Part shown: positions 45,971 to 53,963 of the stretch, piece by piece
Layout: each line of letters opens with the position of its first letter
How positions within the stretch are numbered: the stretch's first letter is position 1
From: Acidobacteriota bacterium
Lineage (GTDB): Bacteria; Acidobacteriota; Terriglobia; Terriglobales; Acidobacteriaceae
Direction: 5' to 3'
NCBI GenBank assembly: GCA_018268915.1
Contig: JAFDVQ010000003.1
Span: 1-64,000 of the forward strand
DNA: 64,000 nucleotides
Notes under the pieces: model-generated
Told to the model about the DNA's origin: nothing
Seen by the model: the letters and a program-made list of their open reading frames with translations, nothing else
Database searches by the model: none
Position numbers and translations under genes: made by a program

Positions 45971-46512
45971 AGGTGCTGATTTTTACAGTCATTTACGTAA
46001 TTCTGCTTGTGTCAGGGCCCCACGGGTACTCGCAGAAGGTTACGACTCCTGAAGTACCCTGTCCCATGCATGCGTCGCATAGCGGCGCAGACGCGCATCA
46101 CGCGGTGGTCGAAAGCCATGGAGACCAGGCCATGGGCTTTCCCCACGACAAGACCACACATCATTTCCGGCTTGCCGAGGACGGCGGGGCAATCGAAGTA
46201 ACTGCTAACGACCCGAAAGACACGGCTAACATCGAAGCGATTCGTACGCACTTGGCGCATATCGCCGAGATGTTCAGCGACGGAAACTTCGCCACGCCCA
46301 TGTTTGTGCACGACGGCATCCCGCCCGGCGCGACCACGATGAAGCTGCTCAAGGAGAGGATTCAATTCGCCTATCAGCCCGTCGACGCGGGCGGGCGCGT
46401 TGCACTCGTAGCCAGCGACCCGATAGCGAAGGCTGCTGTTCACGACTTTCTGCGCTTTCAGATCACGGAGCACAAGACCGGTGATCCGATCGAACTCGTG
46501 CTGGCGCACTGA
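45967..46512 (+). CDS. Secreted His/Met-rich hypothetical protein
   Basis: 181 residues. A signal peptide (IFTVIYVILLVSGPHGYS) is followed by a His/Met/Cys-rich stretch (CPMHASHSGADAHHAVVESH) that could bind copper, silver or another soft metal. The rest (about 60-181) is a compact alpha/beta domain with RTHLAHIAEMFSDGNF and MKLLKERIQFAYQPVDAGG. I do not recognise a named family. Translational coupling to a MerR regulator suggests metal handling in the periplasm. Confidence 0.7.
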   Translation: MKVLIFTVIYVILLVSGPHGYSQKVTTPEVPCPMHASHSGADAHHAVVESHGDQAMGFPHDKTTHHFRLAEDGGAIEVTANDPKDTANIEAIRTHLAHIAEMFSDGNFATPMFVHDGIPPGATTMKLLKERIQFAYQPVDAGGRVALVASDPIAKAAVHDFLRFQITEHKTGDPIELVLAH

Positions 46513-46551
46513 AAATCGGGCAGTCCCCAATGCCGTAAGATGAAGAGGATG

Positions 46552-46584
46552 CAGCTTCTGGGGCCGGTTTCAGCCCCATAGCTG
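46552..46584 (+). promoter_or_regulatory. Hairpin in the metG leader
   Basis: CAGCT (46552-46556) pairs with AGCTG (46580-46584), and inside it TGGGGC (46559-46564) pairs with GCCCCA (46573-46578) around an eight-base loop. The stem ends 18 bases before the metG ATG. It could affect translation or be the terminator of the preceding gene, though no T-run follows. Confidence 0.35.
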
Positions 46585-46602
46585 GAAGCTGTCCCTGACT
46601 TC

Positions 46603-48903
46603 ATGGCCAAAACCGATCCCAATTCAGCCCATTTCTACCTGACCACGCCGATTTATTACGTGAATGCGCGGCCGCACCTGGGGCATGCGTATTCGACGAT
46701 CGTTTGCGATGCGATTGCAAGGCGGAAGCGGGCCATGGGAATCGATACCTGGTTTCTCACGGGCACCGACGAGCACGGGCAGAAGATCGAGCGGTCGGCC
46801 AAGCTCGCGGGACGTACCCCGCAGGACTTTGCCGATCATATTGCCGGCGAGTTTCGAGCCCTGTGGGATCGGCTCGGTTTGACCTACGACGACTTCATCC
46901 GCACCACGGAACCGCGGCACAAACGCGGAGTACAGAAGCTGTTCGCCACGCTCCGCGACCGCGGGTTCATCTACAAGGGTTCATACACGGGTCAGTACTG
47001 CGTCTCTGATGAAGCGTGGGTGGATGTGCCTCCGGGTGCTCCCTGCCCCGATTGCGGACGGATCACAGAGACGGTGAGCGAAGAGAACTACTTCTTCAAG
47101 CTGTCGGCGTTCGAACGCAAGCTACTCGAGTTTTACGAGGAGAATCCCGGGTTCATGCAGCCCGAGTCGACGCGGCGCGAGGTGACCTCGTTCGTTCGCA
47201 GCGGATTGAAAGACCTTTCGATCAGCCGCAGCAGCTTCACCTGGGGAATACCGGTTCCCGGCGATGAGAAGCACGTTGTGTACGTGTGGCTCGATGCACT
47301 GGCGAACTACATTACTGCGCTCGGTTATGGTTCCGACGACCCTGCGGAGCAGGCCCGATTCGCGAAATTCTGGCCGGCAGACATTCACCTCATCGGCAAA
47401 GAGATCAGCCGGTTTCACTGCGTCTATTGGCCCGCATTTCTGATGGCCGCGGGAATTCCGGTTCCACGCTCGGTAAAGGCGAACGGATGGCTGCTCTTCG
47501 ATCAGGGAAAGATGTCGAAGTCGCGTGGAAATATCGTCCGCGCAGATACCGTCCGCGAAATTCTTGGCGCCGACGCGCTACGGTACTTCCTGCTACGCGA
47601 GATTCCCTTCGGACAGGATGGCAATTTCAGCTTCGATGCGCTGGTGCAGCGATATAACGGCGACCTTGCCAACGGATATGGGAACCTTGTAAGCCGGGTC
47701 GTCAACATGGTGCACAAGTACTTTACCGGCGTCGTGCCGGAAGCCGGAACAGAGACAGCGGCTGAAGCTGCGCTGCGCGAGAGCACTGCCCGCTCGATAA
47801 GCGAGTTTGGCCCACTTTTCGACGAGCTGAACTTCTCTGAAGCTCTGAAATCGCTCTGGAACCTCGTCGCGGAGACGGACGGATACCTGACAGCGAACGC
47901 TCCCTGGAAGCGCCCGGCCGACCGCTCAGAGTCAGACCACTCGGCACTGCAGGCCCGAGTTCTGGCGACGGCGGCGGAGGCCATTAGGGTCATCACCGCG
48001 CTCGTCTATCCGATACTCCCGGACGCCGCATCCAAGGTGTGGCAGCAGCTTGGGCAGGGCGATATTGCTGAGGCTGCGAAACATGCATTTCTAACCAATG
48101 TTGCATGGGGCGGCTTGAAGCCCGGAACGAAGCTGGGTGAGCCCGCTCCGCTCTTCCCCCGCGCTGAAAAGGACGCTGTAACCCGTATGCAGAATCTCGA
48201 AGACGAGAACAACAAGAATGCCGTCGAAGCCGCCAGCCAGAAAGAGACAGCGGCCCCTGAGGCGCCTCCTTCCGCGCTCGGCATAAAGCCGCAACCGGGT
48301 ACTCCCTCGGTTGTGAAGGAAGCTCCGGCATCCACGTCGGTGCAACCGTCTGCCAGCACCGAAGACAGTCCCGCTGGAGCTGCGCCGACTCCTGTGACGC
48401 AAGCCCCTGGAGCGCAGAGGCCGGTGCCGACAGCGAAGGTTGATCCGGTTCCGGCTGAGTTGACAAGCAGCCGTCTCGACTCCGCTCCTCCGCCGGCCCC
48501 TGCAAGCAAGCCGCTCGATTCTCAGGAGAACGCGGGAAACCCTCCCGCAGCGTCGACACAGCCGGCGCAGGCAAACCACATCAGCATTGATGACTTCGCC
48601 AAAGTGGAGCTGCGGGTCGCGCAAGTGTTAGTGGCGGAGAGAATCCCGAAAGCAGACAAGCTGCTGCGTCTTGAAGTCGACCTCGGCTATGAAAAGCGCC
48701 AGATCCTCGCGGGCATCGCGCAATACTACGAGCCGGAGAAGCTGATCGGGCGCAAGATCGTGATCGTCGCGAACTTGGCTCCGCGCAAGATGCGCGGCCT
48801 GGAGTCGAACGGGATGTTGCTGGCCGCTTCGCTGCCTCCCGATGGCGCTCCGGTGCTGGCAGGATTTCTTGAAGATGTTCCGCTGGGTGCGCGCCTTAAG
48901 TGA
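46603..48903 (+). CDS. metG: Methionine-tRNA ligase
   Basis: 766-residue class I synthetase. HIGH-type motif RPHLGHAYS at about 23-31, catalytic core with DEHGQKI, and KMSKS motif QGKMSKSRGN at about 302-311. The anticodon-binding domain runs to about 535. A 120-residue Pro/Ala/Ser-rich linker (about 535-660) connects to the C-terminal tRNA-binding/dimerisation domain (ISIDDFAKVELRVAQV to the end). It has a single CPDC knuckle. It charges initiator and elongator tRNA-Met. Followed 80 bases later by a tatD gene, a common neighbour. Confidence 0.97.
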   Translation: MAKTDPNSAHFYLTTPIYYVNARPHLGHAYSTIVCDAIARRKRAMGIDTWFLTGTDEHGQKIERSAKLAGRTPQDFADHIAGEFRALWDRLGLTYDDFIRTTEPRHKRGVQKLFATLRDRGFIYKGSYTGQYCVSDEAWVDVPPGAPCPDCGRITETVSEENYFFKLSAFERKLLEFYEENPGFMQPESTRREVTSFVRSGLKDLSISRSSFTWGIPVPGDEKHVVYVWLDALANYITALGYGSDDPAEQARFAKFWPADIHLIGKEISRFHCVYWPAFLMAAGIPVPRSVKANGWLLFDQGKMSKSRGNIVRADTVREILGADALRYFLLREIPFGQDGNFSFDALVQRYNGDLANGYGNLVSRVVNMVHKYFTGVVPEAGTETAAEAALRESTARSISEFGPLFDELNFSEALKSLWNLVAETDGYLTANAPWKRPADRSESDHSALQARVLATAAEAIRVITALVYPILPDAASKVWQQLGQGDIAEAAKHAFLTNVAWGGLKPGTKLGEPAPLFPRAEKDAVTRMQNLEDENNKNAVEAASQKETAAPEAPPSALGIKPQPGTPSVVKEAPASTSVQPSASTEDSPAGAAPTPVTQAPGAQRPVPTAKVDPVPAELTSSRLDSAPPPAPASKPLDSQENAGNPPAASTQPAQANHISIDDFAKVELRVAQVLVAERIPKADKLLRLEVDLGYEKRQILAGIAQYYEPEKLIGRKIVIVANLAPRKMRGLESNGMLLAASLPPDGAPVLAGFLEDVPLGARLK

Positions 48904-48983
48904 AACCGACAACTTCAGGTCTTGCGTTGCCATTCTGATAGCCTGCGGCTATCTCGCACATTGCGACTAGAGGAACCGCTAGC

Positions 48984-49811
48984 TTGTTGATCGATTCGCA
49001 CGCGCATCTTGACAGTCCGCGCTACGACGAAGACCGCGAGCAGATGCTTCGCCGAGCCGCAGACGCCGGAGTCGGCGTGGTGCTTTCCATCGGTATTGGA
49101 GAAGGCCCCGCTGAAATGCAGAGGGGGCTCGTGGTCTGCCGTGAGTTCAATGGCAAGCCGGGGATGCCCAGGCTCTACGCCAGCGCCGGGATTTATCCGC
49201 ACAATACCCCTGAAGCCGACGAGGCTGCATTGGCAAAGCTGGACAATCTTCTTGCCCAGCCAGAGGTGATTGCATGCGGAGAGATCGGGCTCGATTACTA
49301 CCACGAAGGCGCTCCTCATCCCGTTCAGAAAGAAGGGCTTATCGCGCAATTACTGGTTGCATCACAGCGCAAGCGCCCCATACTCATCCACTGCCGGGGA
49401 ACCAACGAGTCGGCTGACGCGTGGGAAGACTTGTTCGAGGTGCTCGACGAGCACTGGGCGGCAACGGGGCTTGGCGGCGTAATGCACTGTTTTGGCGGGG
49501 GTTGGGAGCAGGCAGAGCGCTCGCTCGACCTGGGTTTTTTGATCTCGTTTGCCGGCAATGTGACATATCAGAGAGCGCAGCCGCTGCGCGATGTTGCGGC
49601 CCGCGTGCCACTCAATTGCATGCTCTTTGAAACCGATGCCCCCTGGCTGGCTCCTAACGCTCTGCGGGGCAAACGGAATGAGCCTGCATTCGTGGTTCAG
49701 ACGGCGCAGACACTCGCCGAACTCCACAATGTATCTCCGGAAGATCTCGCAGCCGCAACCTCCAGGAACTTCCGCCGATTGTTCAACCTTCCGTCCGGCA
49801 TGGGAAACTGA
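48984..49811 (+). CDS. TatD family metal-dependent hydrolase
   Basis: 275 residues, TTG start at 48984 with GAGGA upstream. All metal-ligand motifs of the TIM-barrel are present: DSHAHLD, GEIGLDYY, LIHCRG, VMHCFGGG and FETDAPWLAP. Family members are 3'-5' DNA/RNA exonucleases or D-aminoacyl hydrolases. Its place directly after metG matches the arrangement in many bacteria. Confidence 0.95.
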   Translation: MLIDSHAHLDSPRYDEDREQMLRRAADAGVGVVLSIGIGEGPAEMQRGLVVCREFNGKPGMPRLYASAGIYPHNTPEADEAALAKLDNLLAQPEVIACGEIGLDYYHEGAPHPVQKEGLIAQLLVASQRKRPILIHCRGTNESADAWEDLFEVLDEHWAATGLGGVMHCFGGGWEQAERSLDLGFLISFAGNVTYQRAQPLRDVAARVPLNCMLFETDAPWLAPNALRGKRNEPAFVVQTAQTLAELHNVSPEDLAAATSRNFRRLFNLPSGMGN

Positions 49812-49873
49812 TAGTGTTGCACCGCCGTTAAGAGCGCAGTGACAGCAACCCAGGCAATCTGAGGATCGGAAAC

Positions 49874-50374
49874 ATGGCCCAGGACAATTCATTCGATATC
49901 GTCAGCAAAGTTGACATGCAGGAAGTTCGCAACGCGATCGATCAGGCTTTAAAAGAGATACGGCAGCGCTTCGACCTTAAGGACAGCCACTCTGAGATTA
50001 ATCTCGAGGGCAACGACGCCATCCAGATGGCCTCTGCAAACGAGTACAAACTCGAGGCCGTAAAGGAAATCCTAGGCCAAAAGCTCGTCAAAAGAGGCGT
50101 TTCCCTCAAGAACCTGACCTACGGGAAAGTTGAGCCCGCAGCCGGACAGAGTGTGCGACAGAAGATCTCGCTGCAGCAGGGCATTCCCACGGAAAAGGCG
50201 AAGGAAATTGTCCGTATCGTCAAAGACTCAAAAAAGAAGGTGCAGGCGAGCATTCAAGGCGATACTGTGAGGATATCCGGCAAAGATCGCGATGACCTGC
50301 AGGCAATCATTGCAACCCTGCGGGGGCGTGATCTTGGCGTAGAGCTGACGTTTACCAACTACCGGACCAACTGA
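49874..50374 (+). CDS. YajQ family nucleotide-binding protein
   Basis: 166 residues, the full length of the family. It starts with FDIVSKVDMQEVRNAIDQA and ends with DLGVELTFTNYR, both strongly conserved. Members bind nucleotides and, in Xanthomonas and Pseudomonas, cyclic di-GMP; the role here is not shown. It is close to the polyprenyl synthase gene (18-base gap) on the same strand. Confidence 0.95.
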   Translation: MAQDNSFDIVSKVDMQEVRNAIDQALKEIRQRFDLKDSHSEINLEGNDAIQMASANEYKLEAVKEILGQKLVKRGVSLKNLTYGKVEPAAGQSVRQKISLQQGIPTEKAKEIVRIVKDSKKKVQASIQGDTVRISGKDRDDLQAIIATLRGRDLGVELTFTNYRTN

Positions 50375-50392
50375 GGCGAGACGACTGCGACC

Positions 50393-51382
50393 TTGAGCAC
50401 CCTGGCGATAGCGACGGCAAAAGAGGTTTTCGAACTGCTGCGAGAAGACCTCGTAGCCATCGAGCAGGAGCTCGGGCGCGATGCCGCCTCCAGCGTCAGC
50501 ACCATCACCGAAATTGCCGAGTATCTGCGTGAAGGCGGAGGCAAGCGCATCCGTCCATCGCTGCTGCTGCTGACTGCGCATCTGCTCGACTACTCCGGCC
50601 CAAGCGCGATACGGCTCGGCGCAGTCGTTGAGATGGTGCACACAGCAACGCTGGTACACGACGACATCATCGACGGCGCACAGACCCGGCGCGGACGACC
50701 TTCGCCAAATACGACCTGGGGCAACGAAAAGTGCGTGCTCGCCGGCGACTGGCTTTATATGCAGGCCTTCAAGGTCGCACTGGAAGAGAAGAACCTGCGC
50801 GTACTTGACTTGCTCATCAGCCTCACGCAGCAGATGGTTGAGGGCGAGCTGCTTCAGATTCAAAAACTTGGCAAGGCTGTCTCAGAAGCCGAGTACTACG
50901 ACCTGATCTTTCGCAAGACTGCATGTCTTTTTTCGACTTCCATGCGCCTGGGCGCAGTGCTTGCCGGAGCGACGGAAGCGCAGGAAGAAAAGCTCGCAGC
51001 TTATGGACGCGCCGTCGGGCTCTCGTTCCAGATTGTCGACGACGTGCTTGATCTGACGGCAACCGAAGAGGTGCTGGGCAAACCCGTAGCCAGCGATTTG
51101 CGCGAAGGCAAAACCACTCTGGCTGTGATTCACGCCTTCGATCACGGCACTGCGCGCGAGCGCCAGACGATTCAGCGCGTGCTGGATGACCGCAGCTTTG
51201 AATACGTGAGCCGCGAACAGATTCGCGAGATCCTTCGCCGCAATGGCTCAGTTGAATACGCCATGGCGGCAGCTGATCGTTACGCAGAACAATCGCGACA
51301 CGCACTCGCGTCGTTTGCTGACTCCGATTTCAAGCGAGCATTGCTATGGGTTCCTGATTTCGTCGTCGCGCGCGACAAGTAG
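50393..51382 (+). CDS. Polyprenyl diphosphate synthase (long-chain)
   Basis: 329 residues, TTG start at 50393. The two Asp-rich magnesium sites are LVHDDIIDGA (about 85-94) and IVDDVLDLT (about 214-222), with GGGKRIRPSL for substrate binding. Such enzymes make the C35-C50 side chain of quinones from isopentenyl diphosphate. The small residues before the first Asp-rich motif (VHTATLVHDD) fit a long-chain product such as the menaquinone side chain; the exact length cannot be read. Confidence 0.94.
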   Translation: MSTLAIATAKEVFELLREDLVAIEQELGRDAASSVSTITEIAEYLREGGGKRIRPSLLLLTAHLLDYSGPSAIRLGAVVEMVHTATLVHDDIIDGAQTRRGRPSPNTTWGNEKCVLAGDWLYMQAFKVALEEKNLRVLDLLISLTQQMVEGELLQIQKLGKAVSEAEYYDLIFRKTACLFSTSMRLGAVLAGATEAQEEKLAAYGRAVGLSFQIVDDVLDLTATEEVLGKPVASDLREGKTTLAVIHAFDHGTARERQTIQRVLDDRSFEYVSREQIREILRRNGSVEYAMAAADRYAEQSRHALASFADSDFKRALLWVPDFVVARDK

Positions 51383-51435
51383 CCCGCTCAAACCCAGAGA
51401 TCGCAACCGCGTACTTCCCATCCCCGGAGATTCGT

Positions 51436-52113
51436 TTGCCTGACAAGCCAATTGATACCTGGAAGACGGTCGATGACTTCTTCGCAGAAGCCTTGGTCGC
51501 TCCTGACTCAGAGCTTGATGCAGCTGTTACTGCGAACCGCAAAGCTGACCTTCCTGCGATCGATGTCACTCCGCTCCAAGGCAAGTTCCTTGAGCTCATG
51601 ATTCGCGGCACAAGTGCCAGCCGAGTTCTCGAGATCGGCACGCTCGGCGGGTACAGCACCATCTGGATGGCGCGGGCGGTGGGCTCTGGAGGCCAAGTCG
51701 TTACGCTGGAACTTGATCCGCATCACGCGGAAGTCGCACAGCGCAACTTCAAACAAGCAAACGTTGATGACCGAATTGAATTGCGCCTCGGACCGGCATC
51801 GGAATCTCTGGCTGCCCTTGTTGCTGAAAAGTCGGCTCCGTTCGATTTCATTTTTATTGATGCCGACAAGTCCGGGTATCCGGACTACATCCGGCGGTGC
51901 TTAAGCCTGTCCCGCCCGGGCACGCTGATCATCGCCGACAACGTGGTGCGCGACGGCAAGGTGATCGACCCGGACGATCCTGATCCCAATATCCGGGGAG
52001 TCCGCAGGTTCACGGAGCTAGTTGCTGCCGAGCCACGGCTCAGCACTACTGTTTTGCAAACGGTCAGCAGCAAAGGATATGACGGGTTCGCGATCTCGAT
52101 CGTACTGCCCTGA
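51436..52113 (+). CDS. Class I SAM-dependent O-methyltransferase (CCoAMT type)
   Basis: 225 residues, TTG start at 51436 with GGAG upstream. SAM-binding motif VLEIGTLGGYSTIWMA, acidic VTLELDPHHAEVA, metal and substrate region DFIFIDADKSGYPDYIRR, and LIIADNVVRDG; all typical of the caffeoyl-CoA/catechol O-methyltransferase group. The substrate is unknown. It follows the prenyl synthase by 53 bases, so a role in quinone or phenolic metabolism is possible. Confidence 0.93.
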   Translation: MPDKPIDTWKTVDDFFAEALVAPDSELDAAVTANRKADLPAIDVTPLQGKFLELMIRGTSASRVLEIGTLGGYSTIWMARAVGSGGQVVTLELDPHHAEVAQRNFKQANVDDRIELRLGPASESLAALVAEKSAPFDFIFIDADKSGYPDYIRRCLSLSRPGTLIIADNVVRDGKVIDPDDPDPNIRGVRRFTELVAAEPRLSTTVLQTVSSKGYDGFAISIVLP

Positions 52114-52271
52114 GTAGCTGGTCGAGATCCGGAATTGACGCTTCCAGTTTCTCGCCGCCAATCACAAAACTCCGCGCAATCGCTGAGTTGCGTGTATCCT
52201 CAGCACGTTCCCCAATTACAAGCTGGATCGCGCGCTGTGTATGGCCTTCCGGTAGAAATGGAAACCTGCCA

Positions 52272-53486
52272 ATGCTCATTCCTTCCCGAGAGGTTCGCCT
52301 CTTCCCCAGGCTGTCCTTTGCGTTTTTCACTGCTGCGCTACTCTGTTTCAACTTGCCCCAGACCGCCGCTGCAAACCAGGCTCAGTCCCAGACTTCGCCC
52401 CCTTCCGCGCACGACATCGCTGACACCTGGCAAGGCACTCTGCACGCGGGCCAAGATTTCCGCACCGTCGTAAAAATTACGAAAAACGATAAGGGTGCAT
52501 ATGAAGGCAATTTCAACAGCATCGACCAGGGCGGCCAGCCGCTGAAGCTCGATTCCGTGACGCTCAATGGCTCCGACGTGAAGATGGAGTTGAAGCTGAT
52601 TGGCGGCACCTTCACCGGAAAGCTCAGCGGCGACGGCAAAACCATCGACGGCAATTGGAGCCAGGGTCCAAATCCCCTTCCCCTCGTACTGACTCGCGCC
52701 ACACCAGAGACAGCGTGGGAAATCCCTAAGCCGCCGCCGCCCGTCCCTCCCATGGCAGCGGATGCGAATCCAAGCTTCGAAGTGGCCACCATCAAGCCCA
52801 GCGTTCCCAATCGTCCGGGAAAGGGATTCGGGTTCCAGGCAGACCGCTTCAGAACCGTCAACACCAACCTGAATGACCTGATTGCATTCGCGTACGGCTT
52901 TCATGCCAAGCAAATCATCGGCGCACCTGAATGGTTTGGAACAGACCTGTTTGACATTGAGGCAAAGCCGGACGCCGAGGGCCGTCCGAACCAGAAGCAG
53001 ATGGGCACCATGGTGCAGAAGCTGCTGGAAGATCGATTCGGACTGAAGTTCCATCACGACAAGAGAGAACTCTCGGTATACGTGATTTCCGTAGCTCCCG
53101 GAACCGTGAAGATGAGAAAAAGCGAAGCTCCGCCGGAAGCAAACCCGGCTTTCTTCTTCCGCCAGCTCGGTGATCTCGTTGTTCGCAACCAGACGATGTC
53201 GGACTTCGCAAAGTGGATGCAGTCCGGTGTGATGGACAGGCCCGTGGTGGATCAGACGGGTCTTACAGATAGATATGACTTCGAACTCAAATGGACTCCG
53301 GATGATTCACAGTTCGGACAGTTCAGGGGCACCGGGGTCACTGTCCAGCCGCCAAAGGACGAGGCCAACGCTCCCCCGGGGCTCTACACCGCAATCCAGG
53401 AACAGCTCGGTCTGAAGATGGGACCAGCCAAGATTCCGGACGACGCGATCGTTATCGACCACGCCGAGAAACCAAGCGCGAACTAA
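52272..53486 (+). CDS. Secreted TIGR03435 family protein
   Basis: 404 residues from the ATG at 52272. A signal peptide (LSFAFFTAALLCFNLPQTAAA) is followed by a beta-rich module (about 45-150) with GNFNSIDQGGQPLKLDSVTL and GNWSQG, a Pro-rich linker, then a complete TIGR03435 domain (about 168-404) starting PSFEVATIKPS, with FAYGFHAKQIIGAPEWF, LLEDRFGLKFHHDKREL and the end AIVIDHAEKPS. The family is abundant in Acidobacteria and has no known function. It lies directly upstream of the BlaI-M56 operon, whose M56 protein carries the same domain. Confidence 0.9.
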   Translation: MLIPSREVRLFPRLSFAFFTAALLCFNLPQTAAANQAQSQTSPPSAHDIADTWQGTLHAGQDFRTVVKITKNDKGAYEGNFNSIDQGGQPLKLDSVTLNGSDVKMELKLIGGTFTGKLSGDGKTIDGNWSQGPNPLPLVLTRATPETAWEIPKPPPPVPPMAADANPSFEVATIKPSVPNRPGKGFGFQADRFRTVNTNLNDLIAFAYGFHAKQIIGAPEWFGTDLFDIEAKPDAEGRPNQKQMGTMVQKLLEDRFGLKFHHDKRELSVYVISVAPGTVKMRKSEAPPEANPAFFFRQLGDLVVRNQTMSDFAKWMQSGVMDRPVVDQTGLTDRYDFELKWTPDDSQFGQFRGTGVTVQPPKDEANAPPGLYTAIQEQLGLKMGPAKIPDDAIVIDHAEKPSAN

Positions 53487-53525
53487 ATCCGCTGAAAGAC
53501 GTCCACGTCTTTGTGACGAGCGGTG

Positions 53526-53570
53526 TTGACCGGAAACAAACAGGAGTGGTATCTCTTACTACACATGTAG
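53526..53570 (+). promoter_or_regulatory. Promoter with BlaI-type operator
   Basis: TTGACC (53526-53531) and TATCTC (53550-53555) form a plausible -35/-10 pair with 18-base spacing. Directly downstream, TACACATGTA (53560-53569) is an exact match to the TACA-N2-TGTA core bound by BlaI/MecI repressors. It lies 10 bases before the start codon of the BlaI gene at 53580, as expected for autorepression. Confidence 0.65.
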
Positions 53571-53579
53571 GAGATAGAC

Positions 53580-53963
53580 GTGCCCGCTGCCAAGCTATCG
53601 AAACTTGAGTTCAAAATCATGGAGACCCTCTGGGCGAAGAGCGAGTGCTCCATCCGTGAGATTCAGGAGTCATTTCCTGAAAAGAAGCGGCCCGCGTACA
53701 CAACCATCCAGACCACGGTCTACCGGATGGAAGCCAAGAGCGTTGTGCGCCGTCTGAAGAAAGTCGGCAACTTTCACATCTTCGCGCCTGCAATTTCGCG
53801 AGACTCAGCGCAGCGCAGGTTGATGGACGATCTGCTGGCGCTCTTCGGAGGGCGGGCACAGCCTGTCATGACGCACCTGATCGAGTCTGGCAAGTTGTCC
53901 CTTGACGATGTGAAAGAAGCGGAGCGGCTGCTTCGCAATCTCAGCAAGGAGCGTGAATCGTGA
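53580..53963 (+). CDS. BlaI/MecI/CopY family transcriptional repressor
   Basis: 127 residues, GTG start with TAGGAGA upstream. Winged helix: LSKLEFKIMETLWAKSECSIREIQ, then YTTIQTTVYRMEAKSVVRRLKKV with the recognition helix and wing, and a C-terminal dimer part MTHLIESGKLSLDDVKEAERLL. Its stop overlaps the M56 start (GTGA), the same coupling as in the pair at 17478-20248. An operator of BlaI type lies just upstream. It probably controls the downstream receptor and VWFA genes too. Confidence 0.94.
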   Translation: MPAAKLSKLEFKIMETLWAKSECSIREIQESFPEKKRPAYTTIQTTVYRMEAKSVVRRLKKVGNFHIFAPAISRDSAQRRLMDDLLALFGGRAQPVMTHLIESGKLSLDDVKEAERLLRNLSKERES

